Part shown: one piece after another, positions 22,354 to 32,600 of the stretch
Position numbering within the stretch: the stretch's first letter is position 1
Layout of the letters: each line of letters opens with the position of its first letter
IMG/VR virus record: IMGVR_UViG_3300025872_003406
Coordinates: 17,584 to 81,583 of that record
Source of the DNA: a virus
Reading direction: 5' to 3' (one strand)
DNA: 64,000 nt
Translations under genes and position numbers: made by a program
The notes under the pieces: generated by a model
Seen by the model: only the letters and a program-made list of their open reading frames with translations
The model's database searches: none
Told to the model about the DNA's origin: nothing

Positions 22354-23712
22354 ATGCCAGCCATCATTACTTCTAGATTCCGTCTCGAAAATGCCTCAAA
22401 TTTTAAGGAGGCGGTCGGGTCGGACAGCGTGTATCTTTCCATCGGTAAGTCCGATAATTGGAATTCGGCACTTGGCGGAGCCGAGACCACAGCACCGACT
22501 CCTGTTGATACTCTGGTAGAGAGGAACGATTTCTGGCAGAACGCGATCGCCCTGAAGAAGATCGATTCTTCTCTTGTCACACATATCATTCCTCGCTATA
22601 ATTGGACATTAGGACAGACGTATATTCCATGGGATGACGCGTCAGATTCTATCTTTACGCAGGCATTTTACGTTATCACGAGCGAATTCAAGGTATATAA
22701 ACTCATCAATAAGCTTCATACCGCCACCACGGTACAGCTCGAACCAACGCACACTACACAAGCTCCAACGAACGCTGGCGATGGTTATATCTGGAAGTAC
22801 ATGTACACGGTGACTGCCGCGGAAGCCACTGCATTCATGACCAATCTTTATATGCCAGTGAAGACTGCTGTGATTCCTGCTGGTGGAGTTATCGGAGACC
22901 TGTCACCAGAAGATCAGACGCGCTATAACTATCAGAACAATTCGGCCTCGGATGTCGGCAAGATTTACCGCATTCAGGTGACAGCCGGTGGAACTGGATA
23001 TGCTACGCCTCCAACCGTAGTGATCAACGGAAATGGATCCGGCGCAACAGCAACTGCTGTCGTTTCTGGCGGAGTTGTTACTAGAATTGATGTTGATACG
23101 AATGGCGCGAATTATAGCGTAGTTTCAATATCATTCACTGGTGGCGGTGGTTCAGGTGCCGCTGCTCGCGCAATCCTTTCACCAAAGGGCGGACATGGTA
23201 CCGACCCAGTTTCTGAACTCGGCGGATTCTACATCGGAATGCGAGTCGTTCTGAATGGACCAGAAGGTTCTGGTGACTTTATTGTAAACGGTGCAACATT
23301 CCGCCAGATCGGAGTCATCAAGAATCCATATAATCACGGTACCACCACAATTGCCACTGGCACGACTCTTTCGGCTCTTAAGTCTCTCACACTCGCCGGT
23401 GGATCTGCCGGTGGATTCCAGGTCGGAGACTATATCACAGACAGCGGTGGATCCGGAGCTCGCGCATATGTCGATGCATTTGATTCTACAGCCGGTGTCC
23501 TAAAGTATCACCAGAATGACAAGACTGGATACGTTGCATTCACGGTCGGAATGACTATTACCGGCGCATCTGCAGGATCCGGATCAATCGGATCGCTGGG
23601 GAATCCAGAGGCAGATCGATTCAGCGGAGACGTGATGTTCGTTGAAAACCGCGCAGCCATCATTCGCTCGGCTTCTCAGCTCGAAGACATCAAGATGATT
23701 CTGGAGTTCTAA
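22354..23712 (+). CDS. 8: Baseplate wedge protein gp8-like with inserted repeat domain
   Basis: The N-terminus (ITSRFRLENASNFKEAVG, SVYLSIGKSDNW, ERNDFWQNAIALKKIDSSLVTHIIPRYNW, DGYIWKYMYTV) and the C-terminus (DRFSGDVMFVENRAAIIRSA, LEDIKMILEF) align with T4 gp8. T4 gp8 is 334 residues; this protein has 452, with the excess at about 206-420. That insert has a GTGYATPPTVVINGNGSGA repeat like the neighbouring gp7-like protein and two 'ITGAS/ITDSGGSGA' units like gp53. gp8 joins the wedge heterotrimer with gp7 and gp10. Confidence 0.88.
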   Translation: MPAIITSRFRLENASNFKEAVGSDSVYLSIGKSDNWNSALGGAETTAPTPVDTLVERNDFWQNAIALKKIDSSLVTHIIPRYNWTLGQTYIPWDDASDSIFTQAFYVITSEFKVYKLINKLHTATTVQLEPTHTTQAPTNAGDGYIWKYMYTVTAAEATAFMTNLYMPVKTAVIPAGGVIGDLSPEDQTRYNYQNNSASDVGKIYRIQVTAGGTGYATPPTVVINGNGSGATATAVVSGGVVTRIDVDTNGANYSVVSISFTGGGGSGAAARAILSPKGGHGTDPVSELGGFYIGMRVVLNGPEGSGDFIVNGATFRQIGVIKNPYNHGTTTIATGTTLSALKSLTLAGGSAGGFQVGDYITDSGGSGARAYVDAFDSTAGVLKYHQNDKTGYVAFTVGMTITGASAGSGSIGSLGNPEADRFSGDVMFVENRAAIIRSASQLEDIKMILEF

Positions 23713-23730
23713 GATTTAATTTAACCCGTC

Positions 23731-26700
23731 ATGGCAATCAAGAATTATAATATCCCTCCGTACTACGACGACTTTGATCAGTCAAAGAACTACCTGCGTG
23801 TTCTGTTTCGCCCTGGCTATGCTGTACAGGCCCGCGAGCTGACTCAACTGCAGACCGCAATACAAGCACAGATCGATCGTTTTGGAAGCCATGTATTCAA
23901 GGAAGGATCACCGGTTCTGGGCGGTCAGGCATCTCTAGACACTAATTACGAGTTCGTAAAACTAGAAAGCACATTCACCGATGGCGGTAGCACGTACTAT
24001 CCTGAAGGTGACGGCGGCAGTAATCTTTCCTATTACACATCAGCTGTAGGACTCACCGTCACTGGTGTCACGAGTGGAGTCATTGCGGATGTCCTTGAAG
24101 CAACGGCATCTACCACATCAGATGCTCTCACTATTTTTGTTCGCTATACGCGTGCCGATACTGCAAATACATCCCATAGATTTTCTCCCGAAGAGATTTT
24201 GACATTTACTGTCAATGGTTCTACGAAGAAGTTTAAGGTTAAATCAGAAGTTAATAATCCTGTAGGAAGAGGAACCCGTGTTTCTGTCAACGAAGGGGTG
24301 TACTTTGTAAAAGGAAATTTTGTCTATGCAGCGGCTGATTCAGTAATTGTATCAAAATATACCACAAACCCATCAGCGCGTGTAGTCTATAAGATTTCAG
24401 AGAATATCGTTACCTCAACAGAGGATGCATCTCTGGTAGACAACTCAATAGGAACGCCGAATGAATCTGCTCCAGGAGCACATCGCTATCAGGTTGCTCT
24501 CGATCTGGTCGTAGAGCCATATCTCCTCTCGAACAGAACAGAGGACAATATCATTCAGGTACTGCTGATCAATGGTGGTCAAGTAACAGGACGTGCCCGT
24601 ACAGAGTATTCAGAACTTGCACGCACTCTGGCCACTCGTACCTATGAAGAGTCTGGCAATTACACAGTTCGTCCGTTCCAGATCAACGTTCGCGAGTATT
24701 ACAACAGCGGCACGAACGGAGGATTGTTCACGCAGGCACAAATTCAGTCAGCAAATCCAGGATTCACGAGCCAACAAGCTCTGGATTATGGAAAAGCCAG
24801 ATTGGCAGTAGGACTTGAACCCTCGGTTGCATATGTTAATGGGTATCGCATCGAGACTCTCGATACTACATATGTCACTGTGGAAAAAGCTCGAGATGAG
24901 GCATTCATCAATGGTGCATCGATCTTTACTCCGCTCGGAGGATATGTCTATATCGATACGGTTGTAGGACTTCCAGATACTGCTACTTTTAGTCCGATAA
25001 ACCTCAAGAATTCTGGAGGTACCACGATTGGTACCGCCCGCGCTCGTGCCATGGAATATGTTTCCGGCACAATTGGATCAGCAGCTTTCTATAAGCTATA
25101 CCTGTTCGATATCGTAATGAATTCTGGACAGTCATTCTCTAACGTCAGTACACTTCAAGATACATCTGTCCCAGGATACGACTTCACTGCAACGGTCAAT
25201 GATATCGATTCGAATATCACGTATGCAGTTCTATATGATCCATCAAATAGTTCGTTGCTGTACAAGCTTCCTGTCAGTGCTGTACAGTCTCTGCGCTCTT
25301 CTGATGATGTGACGTGCGACTTCTTCTACTACGTCAAGCGCAAGTTTGATAACGTCCAGGCAAACGGAAGTGGTCAACTGACGCTTACAGCAAGTTCCGA
25401 GAATTTCTACTCGGTTACCTCTACGGATTATGTGGTCGTTAAGGCGAGTGACGGAACTCAGGTCACTCAGGCAGTAACTCCTGTTCTGAACAGTGGTGGA
25501 ACATCTGTCACCCTCTCGCTCGGCGGTGGAAATGCAAATCTGTACTTCTACGTCATTGCATCGACACGTCGAAACCTGATCGAAAAATCAAAGACTTTCG
25601 TATCTGGTGTTACGACTTGGACCTCCGGCGCCTACGGTAATGGTCAGAAGGCATTCTCATCACCAAACACCACACCCGGTGGTTATGATTCTCTAGCTCA
25701 GACCGACGTCCTGAGAATCAAAGCGGTGTATATGTCTGCCAATGCTTCGACGGACGCCACGACCAACGACACGAATATCACCAGTCGTTATACACTGGAT
25801 GACGGTCAACGAGAAAACTTCTACGATGTGGCCCGCATGCAGTTAAAGCCAGGAGCAAGTGCTCCTACAGGTCGTATTCTAGTAATCTTTGATTATTTCA
25901 CTCACAATCCTGGTGACTACTTCGGCGTCAATTCCTACTCTGGCGTTGACTACGGAGATATTCCTACATTCAATTCCATCAAGGGAGCGATCGCTCTCCG
26001 CGATGCGGTCGACTTCCGCCCGACCAAGAGTAACGACGGTTCTGGATTCACGGCCGCTGGTGCTTCGACCTCGAACTGCATTGTTCCAAATTCTACGATT
26101 CTGACAGATATTCAATTCTATCTGCCGCGCATCGACAAGATCTTCGTCAATAAGAATGGAGAGTTTGCCTCAATCAAGGGTATCTCGAACGTGATTCCAA
26201 AGGCGCCGGAAGATCCGGAAGATTCGATGGTACTATACTCGATTAACCTGAATGCCTATACATTCAGCACGATCGACCTCTCGGCAAAGATGATCGACAA
26301 CAAGCGCTATACGATGCGTGATATCGGTCGTCTGGAGAAGAGACTCTCGAATGTTGAGTACTACACCTCGCTGTCGCTGCTCGAAAAGTCCGCAGCGAAT
26401 ACCCAGATTCTGGATGGTACAGGTAACCAGAGATACAAGAACGGGTTCATCGTTGATTCGTTTGTGGACCATGGAATCGGTGCCCTCAATCATCCAGACT
26501 ATCACTGCTCGATCGAGGCCGAGAAGGGAATCCTTCTGCCAGAATTTACTCAAAAGTACGTCAACCTTGTTCCTAATATCGCAGGATCGGCTAATATCAA
26601 GCAGACCGGATCTTTAGTCACTCTTAACTATACAGAAGTACCATTGATCGAACAACCGTATTCGTCATACTCCGAATACGTTAACCCACACGCGGTATAT

Positions 26701-27864
26701 GGATGGCAAGGAAGGTTAGAGCTATCTCCTCCATCCGATGAATGGAAAGAAGTCACCACAAAGCCTCAGCTGGCTGCAAATGCTTCTAACAGCTATAGTT
26801 GGTTCAATGAAGCCGATGCCGATACTGCAAATGGTGGATTGTTTAACGATTGGCAGGTCAATTGGTTCGGTGTTTCCCCTGAGGAGGAAGAAGAACTCCG
26901 CAATCAACTATCCGAGGGAACATTAACCGCTCGCGGAGGATCGATCATTGCCTCGAATGGTGATGTTGTTGGACAATACACGAAGCCATCGAGTGGTGTC
27001 TACAATAACACACAGACTTCTCAGGTATCTGATACGGTCGTCAATAATACCGTTGTTCCATACATTCGTTCCAGAAAGATATATTTTAGAGCTACTGGTC
27101 TAAAACCTCTCTCGAGAGTTTACGCATTTTTCGATGGCGTAGATATGACGAACTATGTTCGTACAGAGGTTGCGATGACCAACTACACCACGAATCCGGA
27201 CGATAAAAATTATGCTGGACTGACCGCGCATCCATCTGGCGCCACAACCCTGACGACGGACTCTTCTGGACAGGTGATCGGATCATTCATCATTCCTCAT
27301 AATGATGCTATCAAATTCCGCACCGGCGAAAGAACATTCAGAATCATCGATAATTCCCTGAATAACTCGGATTCAGCCTTTACATATGCCGAAGGCATTT
27401 ACCGTGCAACTGGAATCTTTGTGCCGGCTCCTACACCTGCTCCTCAGCCACCGGTAGTGATTCCAACGCCAAAGCCTGGTCCGGCTCCTTCCGTGCCTCC
27501 GTTTGTTGGTATCGCAGTCCAAGGGCTCACTCCGAAGTATAACGGAATTCCGTTCAACTTTACCGCTGTCACATCTGCGACCGGATATGGATCTCTCACA
27601 TCCCTCGTGATGGAAGAAAGATCCAATGCATCGGATCCTAACTTCGGATATTGGGTGCCTCTGGCATATCAGAGCGGAACAACTTCCGGAATATCTGGTA
27701 ATGCGGTGTTTAGAATTTCTCCGGCTCTGCCTGGTACATATCAGGTACGTGCAAGAGCAGTTTGGAGCGGCGTAACGTATTATTCGAATACGATTTCGTT
27801 TACCGTAGCATCGGCTCCTCTGGATATTTCAACTCTACCTGAAGCCGAACGTTATACACAATAA
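23731..27864 (+). CDS. Large virion structural protein with DUF4815 N-terminus
   Basis: The 1377-residue protein starts with NIPPYYDDFDQSKNYLRVLF, RPGYAVQARELTQLQTAIQ and FKEGSPVLGG, the DUF4815 signature of large tail/baseplate proteins in aquatic T4-like phages. The body is beta-rich. Residues about 1185-1228 (GERTFRIIDNSLNNSDSAFTYAEG) are a second conserved block. A Pro-rich linker (about 1230-1255) leads to a C-terminal Ig/fibronectin-like domain. It is probably a peripheral baseplate or fibre-attachment protein in the position of gp9-gp11 of T4. Specific role is not known. Confidence 0.85.
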   Translation: MAIKNYNIPPYYDDFDQSKNYLRVLFRPGYAVQARELTQLQTAIQAQIDRFGSHVFKEGSPVLGGQASLDTNYEFVKLESTFTDGGSTYYPEGDGGSNLSYYTSAVGLTVTGVTSGVIADVLEATASTTSDALTIFVRYTRADTANTSHRFSPEEILTFTVNGSTKKFKVKSEVNNPVGRGTRVSVNEGVYFVKGNFVYAAADSVIVSKYTTNPSARVVYKISENIVTSTEDASLVDNSIGTPNESAPGAHRYQVALDLVVEPYLLSNRTEDNIIQVLLINGGQVTGRARTEYSELARTLATRTYEESGNYTVRPFQINVREYYNSGTNGGLFTQAQIQSANPGFTSQQALDYGKARLAVGLEPSVAYVNGYRIETLDTTYVTVEKARDEAFINGASIFTPLGGYVYIDTVVGLPDTATFSPINLKNSGGTTIGTARARAMEYVSGTIGSAAFYKLYLFDIVMNSGQSFSNVSTLQDTSVPGYDFTATVNDIDSNITYAVLYDPSNSSLLYKLPVSAVQSLRSSDDVTCDFFYYVKRKFDNVQANGSGQLTLTASSENFYSVTSTDYVVVKASDGTQVTQAVTPVLNSGGTSVTLSLGGGNANLYFYVIASTRRNLIEKSKTFVSGVTTWTSGAYGNGQKAFSSPNTTPGGYDSLAQTDVLRIKAVYMSANASTDATTNDTNITSRYTLDDGQRENFYDVARMQLKPGASAPTGRILVIFDYFTHNPGDYFGVNSYSGVDYGDIPTFNSIKGAIALRDAVDFRPTKSNDGSGFTAAGASTSNCIVPNSTILTDIQFYLPRIDKIFVNKNGEFASIKGISNVIPKAPEDPEDSMVLYSINLNAYTFSTIDLSAKMIDNKRYTMRDIGRLEKRLSNVEYYTSLSLLEKSAANTQILDGTGNQRYKNGFIVDSFVDHGIGALNHPDYHCSIEAEKGILLPEFTQKYVNLVPNIAGSANIKQTGSLVTLNYTEVPLIEQPYSSYSEYVNPHAVYGWQGRLELSPPSDEWKEVTTKPQLAANASNSYSWFNEADADTANGGLFNDWQVNWFGVSPEEEEELRNQLSEGTLTARGGSIIASNGDVVGQYTKPSSGVYNNTQTSQVSDTVVNNTVVPYIRSRKIYFRATGLKPLSRVYAFFDGVDMTNYVRTEVAMTNYTTNPDDKNYAGLTAHPSGATTLTTDSSGQVIGSFIIPHNDAIKFRTGERTFRIIDNSLNNSDSAFTYAEGIYRATGIFVPAPTPAPQPPVVIPTPKPGPAPSVPPFVGIAVQGLTPKYNGIPFNFTAVTSATGYGSLTSLVMEERSNASDPNFGYWVPLAYQSGTTSGISGNAVFRISPALPGTYQVRARAVWSGVTYYSNTISFTVASAPLDISTLPEAERYTQ

Positions 27865-27872
27865 TTTAAAGC

Positions 27873-29459
27873 ATGAGCAACGTATACCTATCACCAACAC
27901 AAACGTCAGCTCTGCAGCAGGCTAAGACCTACGTCGATCCTGTTGCACAGAGTTTTATCGTCGATAGTCCAGGTGGAGCATTTTTGACGTCGATCGATCT
28001 ATACTTTGCATCTAAAGATTCTACCCTACCGGTTACTCTTGAGATTCGAGAGATGGAAAATGGAATTCCTACCGGAATCATTGTTCCATTTTCAACGGTG
28101 ACAGTCAATGCCGCTGACGTCGCAACGAGTTCTAGCGCATCGTTGCCTACGAAGTTTGCGTTTTCTGCTCCGGTTTTTCTACTTGATACGTCAGAATACT
28201 GCTTCGTGGTGAATGCTAACTCTCGTAACTATAAGATCTGGGTTGCAGAGACCGGAAAAAACGATGTGACAAATACGTCGTTCTCTATCACCAAACAGCC
28301 ATATGCTGGAGTGATGTTCAAGTCTCAGAATGCATCGACCTGGATCCCTGAGCAGAATCTAGATATCAAGTTCGTGATTCGTCGCGCTGAATTTGTTTCC
28401 ACTGGTGACATCATCCTGAACGAAGCAACACTTCCAGTCATTACACTTGAATCAAATCCTCTTTATACCTATAGCGGAACAAAGAAGGTCAGAGTGTTCC
28501 AGAAGAACCACGGTCACATCGCCGGGACATCAGAAGTTACAATCGCAGGTCTGACGGCAGGTACCAGTTACAACGGAGTCCTGGGAAGTGATATCAACGG
28601 CACCCGAAACGTTGTTGATGCCGAACAGGATTCTTATACGTTTTTGGCTGGAGGCGCCTCAAACTTTACTGCCTCAAGTCGTGTTGGTGGAACGGTCGTG
28701 ACTGCCACCGAGAATAAGACATACGATATTCTATACCCGAATGTACAGCAGCTTGTGTTCAAGAACACCAGAGCTGACTGGTACGCTCGTACCACGACAG
28801 GAAAGTCATTGGCCGGATCTGAGATTCCTCACTCACTGAGTCAATATTATCAGGTTCCGGTCAATCAGAATGTCGAGATGAATCATCCTCAGATCGTTCG
28901 TGCGGTGAACAGCGCAAGTCCGACCTCAAAGAGCCTGTATCTCAAGGGCACGTTTACCACAACCCAGTCTACACTTTCTCCGGTCATTGATCTGAATCGT
29001 ACCTCGGCGATTGCCATTTCGTACCGTCTCGATCGTCCAATCGGATCTGCCGCAACTGGATATAATGTGGTGGAGGGATACCAGGCAGAAACAGCGGCCA
29101 GCGGTTCTTCTTCCCTTTCGAAGTATATCACCCGTCGAGTTGACCTGGCGACGGCTGCGTTGGCCCTTCGTATCTTCCTGGCAGTAAACCGTCCAACTGG
29201 ATCGTATATTAATCTCTACTACAAGGTAACCAATAACATCGATGCTAATTTTGATTCATTACCATGGGTGGCTGTCAATCCAATCGATACCGTTCCGATC
29301 AATGACAATGCAGCAGAATATGCCGATGTTGAGTATGCTGTCACAGAATCAATGTTATCTGGGCCATTTGTGGCCTTTGCATTGAAGATCGTCTTTACCT
29401 CGGAGAACAGCTCAGCAGCTCCTTCCTGCTCTGACCTGAGAGCCATCGCTGTGACATGA
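27873..29459 (+). CDS. Virion structural protein of T4-like aquatic phages (528 aa)
   Basis: The start (DPVAQSFIVDSPGGAFLTSIDLYF, LPVTLEIREMENGIPTG, FSAPVFLLDTSEYCFVV) is a jelly-roll-like domain of a type I recall from structural proteins of aquatic T4-like phages. The remainder is beta-rich with a C-terminal segment (SYINLYYKVTNNIDANFDSLPW, SSAAPSCSDLRAIAVT) that resembles the end of peripheral baseplate proteins. The end overlaps the next ORF by 4 bases. It is likely a partner of the DUF4815 protein. Function inferred from context. Confidence 0.8.
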   Translation: MSNVYLSPTQTSALQQAKTYVDPVAQSFIVDSPGGAFLTSIDLYFASKDSTLPVTLEIREMENGIPTGIIVPFSTVTVNAADVATSSSASLPTKFAFSAPVFLLDTSEYCFVVNANSRNYKIWVAETGKNDVTNTSFSITKQPYAGVMFKSQNASTWIPEQNLDIKFVIRRAEFVSTGDIILNEATLPVITLESNPLYTYSGTKKVRVFQKNHGHIAGTSEVTIAGLTAGTSYNGVLGSDINGTRNVVDAEQDSYTFLAGGASNFTASSRVGGTVVTATENKTYDILYPNVQQLVFKNTRADWYARTTTGKSLAGSEIPHSLSQYYQVPVNQNVEMNHPQIVRAVNSASPTSKSLYLKGTFTTTQSTLSPVIDLNRTSAIAISYRLDRPIGSAATGYNVVEGYQAETAASGSSSLSKYITRRVDLATAALALRIFLAVNRPTGSYINLYYKVTNNIDANFDSLPWVAVNPIDTVPINDNAAEYADVEYAVTESMLSGPFVAFALKIVFTSENSSAAPSCSDLRAIAVT

Positions 29460-29686
29460 GCCAAACGGATCCCAAATACGCAGTTGTCAAAGAAGATCCT
29501 TCTCTTGTCAGAGATAGCTATTCGAAAGCTATAATAAATAGAAACACTAAAGACTATCTCCGTCGCCTGGTTGCGAAAAAGACCTTCGATGACAAGGAAG
29601 CGGAGATTCAAAGGCTCAAGTCGGATGTTGATGAGCTCAAGTCAATGGTGCAATCTCTACTGTCCTCTACTCAGAATTCTAAGTAA
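29456..29686 (+). CDS. Small coiled-coil virion-associated protein (76 aa)
   Basis: The start overlaps the previous stop (ATGA). The product begins MSQTDPKYAVVKEDPSLVRD, has a basic middle (INRNTKDYLRRLVAKK) and ends with a coiled coil (EAEIQRLKSDVDELKSMVQSLL). Its place before the first giant fibre suggests an adaptor or assembly role, but no function is known. Confidence 0.75.
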   Translation: MSQTDPKYAVVKEDPSLVRDSYSKAIINRNTKDYLRRLVAKKTFDDKEAEIQRLKSDVDELKSMVQSLLSSTQNSK

Positions 29687-29698
29687 TCTCATACTTCC

Positions 29699-32600
29699 AT
29701 GGCCCTCACTGAAGTCCTACGTTCCGATACATTTGAGCAATGGCGCACAAAGACGAACACTGTTTCGTCTGACCTAGGCGACAGAGCGACGCTTTCGGCC
29801 AATATCACCGCGAACACATCGTTGGTGGGTGCCATCAACGAGCTTCAGAGTGACATTGGAGTCATCGGTAGCCTTTCCACTTTTGCTGCATCAAACATCG
29901 TTGCCGCTCTGAACGAACTGAAGACAGGATCAAGTGTCACGATCTCTGGGACGAAGACCTTTTCGTCGAATCTCAACCTTTCTTCTGGTCAGGCATATAC
30001 GATCGACGGAACATCGGTCCTGAACGCCACAACATTAGGATCCGGCGTGGTCACCTCCTCTCTGACCACGGTCGGTACAATCGGTACGGGTGTATGGCAG
30101 GGAACAATCGTTTCTCCGACATACGGTGGAACAGGCATCAACAATGGTAGTCGTACTCTGACGATCTCTACGGGAAATCTGGCCTTGACGACAGCGGCCG
30201 GGGGATCATCACTGACTCTTCCTGCAAGCGGAACGGTTGCTACTTTGGCTGGAAGCGAAACGCTCACCACGAAGACCATCAACCTGGCGAACAATACGCT
30301 GACCGGTACTCTGGCTCAGTTTAACACAGCTCTGACCGATGACGATTTCGCAGCCCTGAATACAGCTCAGACCCTGACGAACAAGACGATCGCTCTGGGT
30401 TCAAACACGATCAGCGGTACTCTGGCTCAGTTTAACACAGCTCTGACCGATGACGATTTCGCAGCCCTTGCCGCAACTCAAACTCTGACGAATAAGAGCC
30501 TGCAGGATTCTACCACATTCTTTATCGATGATGTAACACCGACAAAGAGGCTGCAATTTCAGTTATCAGGTATTACCGCGAACACTACTCGCACACTGAC
30601 GATCCCGGATAATTCTGGAACGATTGCTCTCACCTCAGATACGACATTCATTGGTACCACATCAATAACTCTGAGCCGTGGATCTGGTAATCTTGCCTTG
30701 GCTGGTATTTCATCGGTCACTCTTCCTGGTTCAACATCTGGAACAGTTCTACTCCAGCCTACGGCGATTGCTGGAACAACTACAATCACTCTCCCTGCAA
30801 CAAGCGGAACAGTTGTTACCACAGGAGATACTGGAACCGTTACGAACACGATGCTTGCCGGAAGCATTGCAAATGGAAAGCTTGTCAATAGTTCTGTCAC
30901 ATTCAATGGTGTTACTGTTGCCCTCGGATCATCTGGAACTATCACTTCGACGACAACAAATGCGCTGACAATCGGTGATGGACTTAGTGGTACGAGCTTC
31001 AATGGATCTGCAGCAGTCACAATAGCTGCAGATGCAACTATTGCTCGTCGTGCTGATACTTTCTCTATCGGTACAACATCGGTCGCGCTGAACCGTACGT
31101 CTGGAAATCTTGCACTCACCGGAATTTCTTCGATTGATTTTCCAACAGCAGGAACCAACGTAATTAAGCTTACTCCAGCATCAACAAATGCTCTGGTGAC
31201 TTTGACGATGCCGGCACAAACCGGTACAATCGTGACAACTGGAGATACCGGTACCGTAACTAACACCATGCTTGCCGGAAGCATTGCAAATGGAAAACTG
31301 GTCAATAGTTCCGTTACGATCGGATCTACTGCGGTATCTCTCGGATCTACGGTTACGACATTCACTGGTCTGGCTTCTGTCACATCCTCGGCATTTAGCG
31401 GACCTCTGACCGGTAACGTCACTGGTAATCTGACTGGAAATGCCGATACGGCAACAAAGTTGGCAACTGCCAGAACAATCAATGGAGTCAGCTTTGACGG
31501 TACCGCAAATATCACAGTCACTGCTGCGGCCGGAACGCTTACTGGAACTACGCTGAATAGCACGGTTGTTACATCCTCCCTGACATCTGTTGGTACTATT
31601 GGAACCGGAATCTGGCAAGGAACATCGATCGGTACCGCATATACCGATGCAAAGATCGTATCGGTTACCGGCACCGCAAATCAGATAACGGCCACAACGA
31701 CGACCGGAGCTGTTGCCCTTTCTCTGCCTCAGAACATTCATACCGGGGCAACACCAACGTTTGCCTCTGTTACAGCAAATAATGTTGTTCTTGGGAGTGC
31801 AGCGAATACGATTTCAACGTCTACCGCTTCGACTAATCTTACGCTTACTTCTACAGGAGGAACCGTTGCGGTCACTGGAAATGAAACGGTATCTGGAACG
31901 TTGGATGTTTCTGGAAAGACACAGGTTTTAACAACTCTTGCAAACAACACCGTTGTACTTGCCGTAGTCAATAATAATTCAACGTATACAAATGGTTTTC
32001 CCACGGCGCAACAAGGAGCAAATCGTTTTACAGTTGGTGCTGATGGCTCGGTGGAAATTAAGGGAGATCTAACAGTTCGTGGCGCAACGACGATTACTGG
32101 TGCTGCTACGATTTCTGCTAATTTTAATACACTGATCAACAAGCCTTCACCGGTTGTTGGTGTTACCCTATCTGGTGAGCTTTCTGGATCAGCATCCACA
32201 ACTCTAACAGAATTGGGTGCCGGAACATATACGATTGCTCTGGCATCCACTATCATTGATAACGCTGTGATTGCTAGCAAAATTGCAGCAGACGCAGTAA
32301 CCACCGCAAAGATTCTAAACGGAAATGTAACAAATGCAAAACTTGCAAACAGCAGCATCACTGTTACAACGGCCGGAGGATCTGGATTAAGTGGAGGTGC
32401 TGTAGTAAATCTGGGTGAAACTGTCACCCTGACAAATAGTGATAAAGGATCATCGCAGAGCATTTTCAAGAATATCGCAATTGCCGGCACTACGGCGTTA
32501 ACTGCCAATGCAAACAACGATATTCTGAACTTTGCGTCGGATGGTACGATATCACTTACTTCTTCCACGGCAGGTGGAAATAAGACGGTTAATATCGTCC

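Noticed and set aside
29533-29540. AATAAATA inside the small coiled-coil gene as a late promoter for the giant fibre
   Set aside because: It is within coding sequence, off consensus, and more than 150 bases from the fibre start.
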